A stretch of 58,687 nucleotides of DNA, from NCBI RefSeq assembly GCF_002270485.1, contig NZ_NQOG01000017.1, positions 1 to 58,687 on the forward strand. Direction: 5' to 3'. The stretch is from Anaerostipes hominis (ex Lee et al. 2021) (GTDB taxonomy: Bacteria > Bacillota > Clostridia > Lachnospirales > Lachnospiraceae). Below are positions 8,930-16,929 of this stretch, in pieces (position 1 is the stretch's first letter; each line of letters begins with the position of its first letter). The position numbers and the translations under genes are program-made. The notes beneath the pieces are model-generated. The model searched no databases. It worked only from the letters and a program-made list of their open reading frames with translations, and had not been told where the DNA came from.

Positions 8930-9015
8930 AGTATAAAAGCATACCAGAATGGAACGATTTATGTTTTCGTATTCTTTTATGGATAACACACGGTTTATCC
9001 TGGAATTTCTTACGA
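8930..9015 (-). promoter_or_regulatory. putative VanR-dependent promoter of vanY
   Basis: On the minus strand TCGTAAGAAATT (9015 to 9004) matches the consensus TCGTANGAAATT that I recall for VanR sites. A TATACT -10 box lies at 8935-8930, with no good -35, as expected for an activator-dependent promoter. The box overlaps the end of vanS; spacing to the -10 is about 70 bp. Confidence 0.5.
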
Positions 9016-10155
9016 TTTTTCTACGAGCGGCAATGTAACCTCAAAACAGGTGGTGCCGTTTTCACTGTGGGCAGTGATCTGCCCATGGTGCAGTTCCACA
9101 ATCTCCCTTGCAATCGCAAGCCCCAGACCGGCTCCGCCGGTGCTTGAGCTCCGTGACACATCCAGGCGGTAAAACTGCTCAAAGCTCCTTTCTAATCTCT
9201 CTCCAGGAATCGTATCCCCCTCGTTCATGATTTTGATCAGCACATGGTTTTCTGTCTTCCTGGCCTTCACCTGAATGGTGGTATTCTCATAACAGTAGTT
9301 GACGGCATTTCTCATCACATTATCGAACACCCGCTGCAGCTTGTTGGCATCGCAGGACAACATCATGTCCGGCTGAACATCAAATTCACATCTCAGATTT
9401 TTCCCGGCCAGCATCGGCTTAAACTCATGCCCCAGCTGTTCCAGCATCATCGTCAGATTGATTTTGCTGTATACAAGCGTAATGTTTGAAAGATTAAAAC
9501 GGGTAATTTCAAAAAACTCATTGATCAGCCCTTCCAAACGCTCCGCCTTATCCAGTGATATGGAAAGATATTTTTCCCTGAGTTCCTCGGAGATCTGCTT
9601 CTCATCCCTTAACAGGTTCAAATACCCTATGACCGATGCAAGCGGGGTCTTCAAATCATGGGCCAGGTACATGACAAGGTCGTTTTTCCGTTGCTCTGCA
9701 AGCTCGACATCCGTTTTCCGTTTCGTCAGGGTATGCCGTATGGAATTGATTTTCCTTTCGGTCGAAGCCAGTTCCGGAGGCAAGGCAATATCATTGGTAT
9801 CTTCATGCACCAGGGTATCAATCCCCCGGTTGATCTCCTTAAAATACTTTGAAATGCTGTCCAGATAGTGGCGGAAAATGATAAAGAACACGCCCATGAC
9901 GGCAATCAGGAAAAGCCATATCTCATACGCCTTGAAAGTTCTCAGGTAAACAGCCACCGCCTCATTCCGGTCATGATAAACAAAACACTCTAATATGGCT
10001 ACCACCACATTTGCAAAATTATCTTTTAAGACGAACAGGTAAATAACCGCTATAATCAGAATGGAGCATGCCATGATCAGCAGTATTTTAACAAACAATC
10101 TGTTTTTAAAAAGCAAATAGTCATCTTCATGACTGATGTTATTTTTATTTTTCAA
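9010..10155 (-). CDS. vanS: VanS-type sensor histidine kinase
   Basis: A 381-residue sensor kinase: two membrane segments (about 22-46 and 80-95), a HAMP-like linker, dimerisation/phospho-acceptor helix with HDLKTPLASVIGYLNLL, N box (DNVMRNAVNY) and G box (GGAGLGLAIARE). It would control the partner regulator by phosphorylation in response to glycopeptides. It overlaps the end of the regulator gene by 11 bp, so the two are translationally coupled. The assignment to the vanD branch rests on gene order and on the PBP-type VanY next door. Confidence 0.85.
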   Translation of the reverse strand: MKNKNNISHEDDYLLFKNRLFVKILLIMACSILIIAVIYLFVLKDNFANVVVAILECFVYHDRNEAVAVYLRTFKAYEIWLFLIAVMGVFFIIFRHYLDSISKYFKEINRGIDTLVHEDTNDIALPPELASTERKINSIRHTLTKRKTDVELAEQRKNDLVMYLAHDLKTPLASVIGYLNLLRDEKQISEELREKYLSISLDKAERLEGLINEFFEITRFNLSNITLVYSKINLTMMLEQLGHEFKPMLAGKNLRCEFDVQPDMMLSCDANKLQRVFDNVMRNAVNYCYENTTIQVKARKTENHVLIKIMNEGDTIPGERLERSFEQFYRLDVSRSSSTGGAGLGLAIAREIVELHHGQITAHSENGTTCFEVTLPLVEKS

Positions 10156-10843
10156 TGGTATATCCCACTCCCCACACGGTTTTTATAAATTTCGGATTTC
10201 TTGACGGCTCCTTCATTTTCTCTCTGAGGCGCCCGATATGCGCCATCACGGTATTATTGCTATCAAAATACCGTTCTCCCCATACTGCCTCAAATAATTC
10301 CTCCGTAGAAACAACCATCCCCTGACGCTCGCACAGATACCAAAGGATGGAAAACTCCGTTGGCGTCAGCTGGATCTCCTTTCCAAACAGGATACATTTA
10401 TGGCTGCTCTTGCTGATTGTCATCCCTCTGATATCGTATTCTGTGCGTTCAGCCTCCTGCTTTATGCGGGGCTGCTTGTACCGCATGTACTGCCTTAACT
10501 GCGCCTTTACTCTCGCAACCACTTCCAGCGGGTTAAATGGCTTCGTAATATAATCATCCGCAACGGACAGCCCCATGATTTTATCCCCGTCCTCGACTTT
10601 CGCTGTCAGCATGATAACAGGGAAGTAGGACTTCTCCCGGATTTTCTGGCAGATCTGAAAGCCGTCAACATCCGGAAGCATGATATCCAGTATGGCTAAA
10701 TCCAATTCTACGGATTCAATGCACTTTAATGCATCCTTGCCATTATAGAATTTATAAACGGAATATCCATCATTTTTCAGATATACTTCAACTAAGTCGG
10801 CCAGCTCTTTTTCATCATCAACCACTAAGACTTTTTCATTCAT
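10145..10843 (-). CDS. vanR: VanR-type response regulator
   Basis: OmpR-family regulator of 232 residues: receiver domain (VDDEKELADLVEVYLK, phospho-acceptor D in LAILDIMLPDVDGF) and winged-helix DNA-binding domain (SLTPTEFSILWYLC-like segment, ending in FIKTVWGVGYTIEK, the tail typical of VanR). The loop reads LSVADDYITKPF in place of the usual GADDY, a feature I associate with the VanD version. The ATG at 10843 has GAGGAG upstream. First gene of the remnant operon; it would activate the vanY promoter and its own. Confidence 0.88.
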   Translation of the reverse strand: MNEKVLVVDDEKELADLVEVYLKNDGYSVYKFYNGKDALKCIESVELDLAILDIMLPDVDGFQICQKIREKSYFPVIMLTAKVEDGDKIMGLSVADDYITKPFNPLEVVARVKAQLRQYMRYKQPRIKQEAERTEYDIRGMTISKSSHKCILFGKEIQLTPTEFSILWYLCERQGMVVSTEELFEAVWGERYFDSNNTVMAHIGRLREKMKEPSRNPKFIKTVWGVGYTIEK

Positions 10844-10940
10844 ATATTGCTCCTCACTGTTGGGCCAACTCAACTATCCTACAGACGGTGTTTGCGTTTT
10901 GATTGTCAGAATAGGAATTTGCTGATTTGTCCACTGTGTA

Positions 10941-11405
10941 CTAACGATTCAGAAGTTTTGTTAAATCCCCAATAGAAGTATCCATCTTCACAGATATTTC
11001 TTCCATAGTCATACCAGAAGCGAGAAAACGCCTAATCACCATTTTCATATCCTCGCCAACCTCTATAAGATGTCCATCCAAGTCGTAGAAGCGGATTACA
11101 CGCTGCCCCCAGCTATGCAGGGCGACTTCTCCCAGATATTCGATCTCCGGGTACTCCTTCAGCTTATTCAGGAAACCATCGAAATCCTGCTCCTCAAAGA
11201 CGACTTCCGCATTATTGGATTTTTTCAGTACCTTTTCTTTTGGTATACTTACCAGCCAGTCAAAATCCTGCTGTAACGCCAGCCCACAGGTAAACGCGAT
11301 GTTCCTTCCATAATCCTGATACACTTCTAATCCGAATAGGTCTTCATAGAACTTCCTTGCGGTCTTGATGTCAGCTACTGATATAACCACACATACATAC
11401 TTCAT
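10941..11405 (-). CDS. VOC-family (glyoxalase/bleomycin-resistance fold) protein
   Basis: A 154-residue protein with one vicinal-oxygen-chelate domain (about 1-120, with the segments DIKTARKFYEDLFGLEV and FYDLDGHLIEVGE) and a C-terminal helical extension (about 125-154) resembling a small helix-turn-helix. Function unknown; members bind metals and act as lyases, dioxygenases or drug-binding proteins. Upstream of vanR on the same strand with no obvious link to it. Confidence 0.8.
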   Translation of the reverse strand: MKYVCVVISVADIKTARKFYEDLFGLEVYQDYGRNIAFTCGLALQQDFDWLVSIPKEKVLKKSNNAEVVFEEQDFDGFLNKLKEYPEIEYLGEVALHSWGQRVIRFYDLDGHLIEVGEDMKMVIRRFLASGMTMEEISVKMDTSIGDLTKLLNR

Positions 11406-11425
11406 TTAAATTCTCCTTTTCATCG

Positions 11426-11974
11426 TCACTTTTTCTTGCGCAACTTCAGGTCAATATCATTCTTTGCTGCCACAGCCTTCAGCAATCCTGCGGCAAGAGC
11501 GCTTTTTTCTTTGAGCGTCAGCGTTTCCAAATCGGATCTGTTTTCAATTTGCCGGAGTACCTCCTGCAGTTCCTGCAGTTCCAACAGGTTGACTGCCACA
11601 CAGAACAGCGTCTTTTTCCTCCCGTCATTATAGTGGGCGAGGAGGATGTCCAGAATGCATGCCTTTTCTGCCTGCTCTGCGTTGTAGGCTTCCACTCCAA
11701 TCTGCTGTGCCTTTTTCATATCGCGCTTTTGATTCCTTCCTGTGATGAAAACATCATAGTCTTCGATATGATCATATTTCGGACAAGGGTATTCACCGCA
11801 CTGAAAGCAGTATTCAATCCCTCCATGTTCCATGCTACATCTTGCAATTTTACAAGACTGATTTCCCTCGCCGCCCCCGCAGCCAGGGCAGTGTTTACTC
11901 AAAAACATAGGGCAAAGCCCACAGTTCAAACCACAGAGAGCGAATAATTGATTTTGTCGATTAAATCCTTTCAT
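11426..11974 (-). CDS. DUF3795 cysteine-rich protein
   Basis: A 182-residue protein whose first 65 residues carry many cysteines (CGLNCGLCP, CPGCGGGEG, YCFQCGEYPC), the zinc- or iron-sulfur-like pattern of DUF3795 proteins common in Firmicutes and archaea. The rest is helical. Separated from the VOC gene by 20 bp on the same strand, so probably co-transcribed. Function unknown. Confidence 0.82.
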   Translation of the reverse strand: MKGFNRQNQLFALCGLNCGLCPMFLSKHCPGCGGGEGNQSCKIARCSMEHGGIEYCFQCGEYPCPKYDHIEDYDVFITGRNQKRDMKKAQQIGVEAYNAEQAEKACILDILLAHYNDGRKKTLFCVAVNLLELQELQEVLRQIENRSDLETLTLKEKSALAAGLLKAVAAKNDIDLKLRKKK

Positions 11975-12130
11975 GATACCTCCTAAACATCTTGTCCCCA
12001 GCCGTTCTTTTCGTAAGATTTTCTCACATTAAAATCATCTTCCAACACCTACAAGAAAATTCATTGACAGCGCATTTTTTGTAATTCCACAAATGGGCAT
12101 TGATGGGGTTATTATATCATGATACTTCAA

Positions 12131-12275
12131 TATAGTCATTTCTTTTCTGCTTTTGATAAATTACTTATCAGACTATGATTTATAAAGGATGCTAAAGCAT
12201 TGCTTACGCAACAAGCCCTTGACAAACCATAATCTAATAAGTTTTAAGGTAATCAAGCAGAAATGAAATATTATA
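12131..12275. repeat. imperfect long inverted repeat, MITE-like
   Basis: Arms of about 47 bp (12131-12177 and 12228-12275) are roughly three-quarters complementary, with a 50-bp centre. The unit has no reading frame. Either a miniature transposable element or a structured RNA; no target duplication was identified. Confidence 0.4.
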
Positions 12276-12294
12276 CTGTTTCATGGCAAGAACA

Positions 12295-12416
12295 AAGTGG
12301 GCAAGCCCACTTCAACGCCCCAACCCCTCCCTCACTCTTTGAGGGGCTTGACAACTTTGCGTGCCAGATGCAATTTGCCGCAGGCAAATAATTTCCTTAC
12401 GCATCTGTGCACAACC
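12295..12416. other. hairpin-rich non-coding segment
   Basis: Contains AAGTGGGC/GCCCACTT (about 12295-12312) and a nested pair: outer CAGATGC/GCATCTG around inner ATTTGCC/GGCAAAT (about 12367-12410). No gene. Such nested hairpins occur at transfer origins and element ends; here that is only a guess from the surrounding scars. Confidence 0.3.
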
Positions 12417-12430
12417 CGCGGAGCGTTTTT

Positions 12431-12465
12431 TTTCATAGGGAAGGTCGTAGAACTTTCCTATGAAA
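12431..12465. repeat. dispersed palindromic repeat, copy 1 (complete)
   Basis: Outer arms TTTCATAGG and CCTATGAAA enclose GAAGGTCGTAGAACTTT. The right half plus the following A-rich bases recurs at 24437-24470, so this is an interspersed repeat family of REP type rather than a one-off hairpin. Confidence 0.6.
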
Positions 12466-12519
12466 TGAAAAAGAGATCCTGAACATTTACGCAGTATCTC
12501 TTAGCTTAGTAGCAATATT

Positions 12520-12664
12520 CTTTTATTTGGGAAACTCCATTTTCCTACCGTGAAACTGTTTTATTCGTCACCCCGATTTTTTCACCAGGTTCTGCCTGGG
12601 TAATTCCCCGTTCCTTACGAAGCAGAGCAATAAACACTCCGATTTTCTTCTGATCCAAGATCAT
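12520..12664 (-). pseudogene. XRE-family regulator fragment with premature stop
   Basis: From an ATG at 12664 directly after an AGGAGG site, the frame reads MILDQKKIGVFIALLRKE and on through IGVTNKTVSR, a standard XRE helix-turn-helix. The next codon, normally Trp in the SRWENG motif, is TAG, then ENG follows in frame. No further similarity after about 10 codons. A G-to-A nonsense change plus loss of the C-terminus. Confidence 0.7.
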
Positions 12665-12929
12665 CCCCTCCTTTTTATGCTCATTATAACAGGAGGAGAT
12701 CATTTTGTATTCCCCACAGACAGCGAAACACCCTTTTGTCGTCTTTTAATCTCAACAAATCATTACAGGATGTCGATCACCATCTCAATGAACGGAATAA
12801 TAATGCCAAGCAGAAAAAATATTAAAATAATTTTAGCAACGATGACTTTATTTTTATACCATGGCACTTAGCTGGTTGTCAGCATTAAATACTTTTATTT
12901 TATTCCTTTCCATAAACAAATAACCCCTT

Positions 12930-13316
12930 TCAGTCACTTAATTTGTTTATCAAATCTTTCAGTTCCTCAACTTGCCCTTGTGAAATCGTTTCTGTAAAGG
13001 CACATACCATATCTGATAAAGAATCATCGAACCAAAATTCTTTTATATTTTCTAACTGTTTCTTCTGATATGCTTTTTCTTCTATGAGAGAAATTACATA
13101 ACTATAACGCCCTTTCCATTCCATGTGTATAAAACCTTTTTTTTCGAGTTTTGTTAGATAGGTTCTGACCGTGGCTCGACTGTATTCTTTTTCATAATCT
13201 TCCTTTAAACTTTGAATTATATCATAAACAGTTATAGCTTTCTCTGTTTTTTCTAATTTCCAAATGGATTTCATAATAATAGTTTCTACACCATATAGTA
13301 TATCTTTATTTTCCAA
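12930..13316 (-). CDS. BlaI/MecI/CopY-family transcriptional repressor
   Basis: A 128-residue repressor with the BlaI winged helix (ETIIMKSIWKLEKTE at the N-terminus, then YSRATVRTYLTKLEKKGF as recognition and wing region) and a C-terminal dimerisation helix pair. Relatives repress beta-lactamase or copper genes and are usually paired with a BlaR1-type M56 sensor protease. No such partner is present here: the downstream 260 bp holds only fragments. The inverted repeat AAATAGA/TCTATTT (13347-13373) upstream may be its operator. AT-rich, likely acquired. Confidence 0.82.
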   Translation of the reverse strand: MENKDILYGVETIIMKSIWKLEKTEKAITVYDIIQSLKEDYEKEYSRATVRTYLTKLEKKGFIHMEWKGRYSYVISLIEEKAYQKKQLENIKEFWFDDSLSDMVCAFTETISQGQVEELKDLINKLSD

Positions 13317-13493
13317 TGCTATCTTTCCTTTTCTGTTTATTGTTATAAATAGATTCTACTATAATTTCTATTTTTTTCAAGCCCTTAATTCTGTTCCTGA
13401 AAAATTTTTAAATATATAAAAATAAATTATACTAATATTCCCTTTTGATTTTACTCTCAAAATAACGATTCTATTCAAATGGTGAGGAATAAA

Positions 13494-14264
13494 TTAAACC
13501 ATCTTAAAATATTTGAATGCCTTTTCAATTCCGTCTTCATCCACATCATCTGTTATATAATCCGCACACACTTTGACATCTTCCTCAGCATTTCCCATCG
13601 CGACCCCGATTCCTGCATAGCGGAGCATGTCCATATCATTTTCACCATCTCCAAATGCCATGACTTCATTACGTCGAATCCCGCAAGCCTGTATGATCCG
13701 CTTGATTCCGGCCACTTTCCCCCCGCTTTTTGAAATGATATCGACCCCATATGGATTCCATCTGGTCATCTTGCAGTCCTCAAGTCCCGCAACGATTTTC
13801 TCTGCCGTTTTTTCCTCCGAATACAAAATAAATTGATAGATCGGTTCTCCGGAATAAGTGCCGATATCGGGAACTGCTGTATTAATCGCTGCTTGTGCTT
13901 TTTCCACCATCTCATCGATATAATTGATATACATTCTGTCTTTTTCAACCAGCATAAGCGGCACCTTCCGCGCCTCAAACATAGTAAGCATCTGCTCGAC
14001 ATTCCTCTCACTGATTGGCTCACCGTAAAGCAGTTCTTTCCTGCTGTCCAGGCAGAGCTGCCCGTTCAGTGTAATGAAGCCGTCAAACTGTATGTCAAAG
14101 GCTGGCAGATCTTTGATCTCCGACATGTGTCTGCCGGTCGCCGTAAATACACGAACTCCGTTCATTCTCAGGCAGTCTATGGATTTTCTGGCGCTTTTCG
14201 GAATTCCACCAGTTGTATTAGAAATCAATGTGCCATCAAGATCAAAAAAAACTGCTTTTATCAT
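13494..14264 (-). CDS. Cof-type HAD-superfamily phosphatase
   Basis: A 256-residue HAD hydrolase with motif I FFDLDGTLI, motif II in VFTATGRHMSEI, and motifs III/IV in SGGKVAGIKRII and AFGDGENDMDML. The large C2 cap places it in the Cof/YidA group that dephosphorylates small sugar or cofactor phosphates. Stands alone downstream of the leuS terminator; substrate not predictable. Confidence 0.9.
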   Translation of the reverse strand: MIKAVFFDLDGTLISNTTGGIPKSARKSIDCLRMNGVRVFTATGRHMSEIKDLPAFDIQFDGFITLNGQLCLDSRKELLYGEPISERNVEQMLTMFEARKVPLMLVEKDRMYINYIDEMVEKAQAAINTAVPDIGTYSGEPIYQFILYSEEKTAEKIVAGLEDCKMTRWNPYGVDIISKSGGKVAGIKRIIQACGIRRNEVMAFGDGENDMDMLRYAGIGVAMGNAEEDVKVCADYITDDVDEDGIEKAFKYFKMV

Positions 14265-14293
14265 TTTCTGATTCTCCTTTTATCATCAAATTC

Positions 14294-14332
14294 AAAAATG
14301 GCGCAAGCAATGTCTCCACTTGCGCCATTTTT
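14294..14332 (-). terminator. intrinsic terminator of leuS
   Basis: Perfect 14-bp stem (AAAAATGGCGCAAG with its complement) with an 11-nt loop, 15 bp after the leuS stop. A and T flanks make it usable in both directions. Confidence 0.88.
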
Positions 14333-14346
14333 CTGGATTTACTTTT

Positions 14347-16758
14347 TTATTTCTGCACAATATTTACAATTCTTCCCGGAACATAAATCTCTTTTACAAC
14401 GGTTCCGTTCAGCTTGTCACCCAATGCTTCTTTTGCCTTTGCAATGACCGCATCTTTTGCATCATCTGCTCCGATGGTAATAGTTGTTCTCGCTTTTCCG
14501 TTAATCTGCACTGCAATCTCAACCTCATCGTCTTTTAAATACGCTTCATCATAGGCCGGCCATTTCTGTGAAAATACACTGTCCTCATGTCCCAGCTCAC
14601 TCCAGAGTTCCTCAGAAATATGAGGCGCGAAAGGTGCCAGCAGCACAATGAAAGTTTCCAGAGTCTTTTTGTCCACTCCGCCCTTTTTCGCCAGATCATT
14701 GAGTTTATTATTATACTCCATGAATCCGCTGACCACTGTATTCAGGCTGAATTTCTCAAGCCTGCTTGTCACATCATATACAAGACGATTGCGTACCTTG
14801 AGCAGATCCTTTGTCTCTTTAACATTCTTGTCCTTCTGGTCCAGAACCACGTTATAGAAACGGCTTAAGAAACGGCGCACACCGTCGATTCCTCTCTCAT
14901 CCCACTCCGCATCCAGTTCAGGCGGTCCCACGAACAGTTCATACATTCTGAGGGAATCACATCCGTAATCTCTTACCAGATCATCCGGTGAGACTACATT
15001 TCCCTTGGACTTGCTCATCTTAATTCCGTTTTTACCTGTTATCATACCCTGGTTGAACAGCTTGTGGAACGGTTCATCAAAGTCCACTGCACCGATGTCA
15101 TACAAGAACTTCGTGTAGAATCTGGAATACAACAGATGGAGCACGGCATGCTCTACACCGCCGATATACATATCAACCGGCAGGTATTTGTCCGCTTTTT
15201 CTTTGGAAACCAGTTCTTTACTGTTCTTGCTGTCGATATATCGCAGAAAATACCAGGATGATCCCGCCCACTGCGGCATAGTATTCGTCTCTCTCTTAGC
15301 CGGTTTTCCACAGACAGGACAGGTTGTGTTGACCCATTCATCAATGTCTGCAAGCGGAGATTCTCCTGTTCCCGTAGGCTCGTATTTTTCAACTTCCGGA
15401 AGTGTCAGCGGAAGTTCTTCTTCCGGCACCGGCACGGCACCGCAGTCCGGACAGTGAACGATCGGAATCGGTTCTCCCCAGTAGCGCTGGCGACTGAATA
15501 CCCAGTCTCTGAGCTTATAGTTGGTAGTCTTTTTGCCCACTCCCATCTTCTCAATGATGGCCGGGGCTTCCTCTTTTAATACAGAAGATTCCATACCGTT
15601 CCAGTCACCGGAATTGATCATTGTTCCGGCTGCCTCTGTGTATGCCTCTGTCATATTTTCGATTTCTTTTCCATCTTTAGCAATGACCTGTACGATCGGA
15701 ATATTAAATTTCGTGGCAAATTCAAAGTCACGGTCATCATGGGCAGGAACACACATGATAGCACCTGTTCCATAGTCTGCGAGGACATAGTCAGACAGCC
15801 AGATTGGAACCTTTTTACCATTGATCGGGTTGACTGCATAGCTTCCGGTAAACACACCGGTCTTTTCTTTATCCTGCAGGCGGTCTACGGAAGATTTCAA
15901 AGATGCCTGGTAGATATACTCCTCCACTGCTTCTCTGGTCTCATCAGTGGCAAGTTCCGCTGCCAGCTTGTGTTCCGGCGCCAATACCATGAAGGTTGCT
16001 CCGTGAAGTGTATCCGGCCTTGTCGTATAGACAGTGATCGCCTCATCGCTGTCTTCTATTTTAAAGTCAACCTCGGCGCCGTGGCTCTTTCCGATCCACT
16101 CTGCCTGCATTTTCTTGACTTTTTCCGGCCAATTCAGCTTATCCAAGTCACCCAGGAGGCGGTCTGCATATTCTGTGATCTTTAACATCCATTGTCTCAG
16201 ATTTTTCTTCGTCACATCTGCACCGCAGCGCTCACATTTGCCGTTTACAACTTCTTCATTTGCAAGCCCTGTCTTACAGGAAGGGCACCAGTTGATCGGC
16301 ATCTGTTTTTCATAGGCCAGTCCCTTTTTAAACATTTGAACAAAAATCCACTGGGTCCATTTGTAGAACTCAGGGTCTGTGGTGTTGACTTCCATATCCC
16401 AGTCATAGATGGCCGCGATCTCGCCGATCTGGCGTTTGATATTCTCTATATTCTTTGCTGTGGATTCTTTCGGATGCACGCCCATCTTGATCGCGTAGTT
16501 TTCCGCCGGCAGTCCAAAGGCATCCCATCCCATAGGGTGGATCACATAGTATCCATTGAGCATTTTGTAACGGCTCCACACATCGCTGATCACATAGCCT
16601 CTCCAGTGTCCCACATGAAGTCCGCTTCCTGACGGATACGGGAACATGTCCAGACAATAGTATTTCGGCTTTTTGCCGTCATTTTCGTTGACCGGCTGTT
16701 CCTCCCAGTGTTTCCTCCACTTCTGTTCGATTGCCTTATGATTATAAGGTACTGCCAT
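14347..16758 (-). CDS. leuS: leucyl-tRNA synthetase
   Basis: Class I aminoacyl-tRNA synthetase of 803 residues, normal for bacterial LeuRS. The HIGH motif appears as the SGSGLHVGHWRGY segment, KMSKS as GIKMSKSKGNVV, and an editing (CP1) domain lies between, with the TTRPDTLHGAT segment. A zinc-binding cluster with CPxC-type cysteines (WCPSCKTGLANEE) is present. The start at 16758 (MAVPYNHKA) has AGGAGG nine bases upstream; the open frame runs further but without similarity. It has its own promoter; I find no T-box in the 80-nt leader. Confidence 0.97.
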   Translation of the reverse strand: MAVPYNHKAIEQKWRKHWEEQPVNENDGKKPKYYCLDMFPYPSGSGLHVGHWRGYVISDVWSRYKMLNGYYVIHPMGWDAFGLPAENYAIKMGVHPKESTAKNIENIKRQIGEIAAIYDWDMEVNTTDPEFYKWTQWIFVQMFKKGLAYEKQMPINWCPSCKTGLANEEVVNGKCERCGADVTKKNLRQWMLKITEYADRLLGDLDKLNWPEKVKKMQAEWIGKSHGAEVDFKIEDSDEAITVYTTRPDTLHGATFMVLAPEHKLAAELATDETREAVEEYIYQASLKSSVDRLQDKEKTGVFTGSYAVNPINGKKVPIWLSDYVLADYGTGAIMCVPAHDDRDFEFATKFNIPIVQVIAKDGKEIENMTEAYTEAAGTMINSGDWNGMESSVLKEEAPAIIEKMGVGKKTTNYKLRDWVFSRQRYWGEPIPIVHCPDCGAVPVPEEELPLTLPEVEKYEPTGTGESPLADIDEWVNTTCPVCGKPAKRETNTMPQWAGSSWYFLRYIDSKNSKELVSKEKADKYLPVDMYIGGVEHAVLHLLYSRFYTKFLYDIGAVDFDEPFHKLFNQGMITGKNGIKMSKSKGNVVSPDDLVRDYGCDSLRMYELFVGPPELDAEWDERGIDGVRRFLSRFYNVVLDQKDKNVKETKDLLKVRNRLVYDVTSRLEKFSLNTVVSGFMEYNNKLNDLAKKGGVDKKTLETFIVLLAPFAPHISEELWSELGHEDSVFSQKWPAYDEAYLKDDEVEIAVQINGKARTTITIGADDAKDAVIAKAKEALGDKLNGTVVKEIYVPGRIVNIVQK

Positions 16759-16837
16759 AATTTTCATCCTCCTAAACTGTATCTCTTGTCTAAATACAAT
16801 ATATAAAATAAAGTAATATATACTTATTAACTTATTT

Positions 16838-16865
16838 ATTTTATCATATACCCGTTTGATGTCAA
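16838..16865 (-). promoter_or_regulatory. leuS promoter
   Basis: Minus strand TTGACA (16865-16860), 16-bp spacer, TAAAAT (16843-16838), about 70 bp upstream of the ribosome site. Confidence 0.65.
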
Positions 16866-16878
16866 TATTTCTATATAC

Positions 16879-16909
16879 AAAAGGCATCCGGCAAAGCCGG
16901 ACACCTTTC
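16879..16909 (-). terminator. intrinsic terminator after the L,D-transpeptidase gene
   Basis: Stem built from AAAGG/CCTTT and TCCGGC/GCCGGA around a 3-nt loop with a small internal bulge, 20 bp after the stop codon at 16930. Short T run on the minus strand. Confidence 0.65.
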
Positions 16910-16929
16910 ATAGTTAAAAGCTATTTAGT

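Noticed and set aside
12763-12867. 34-residue minus-strand frame with one membrane segment (GTG start)
   Set aside because: No ribosome site; looks like the end of a lost membrane protein but too short to support.
12677-12871. 64-residue plus-strand coding frame
   Set aside because: Basic, low-similarity product; start lies on the ribosome-site complement of the broken XRE gene.
13833-14447. 204-residue plus-strand frame across the HAD gene and leuS terminator
   Set aside because: Runs through a terminator hairpin and opposite two well-supported genes.
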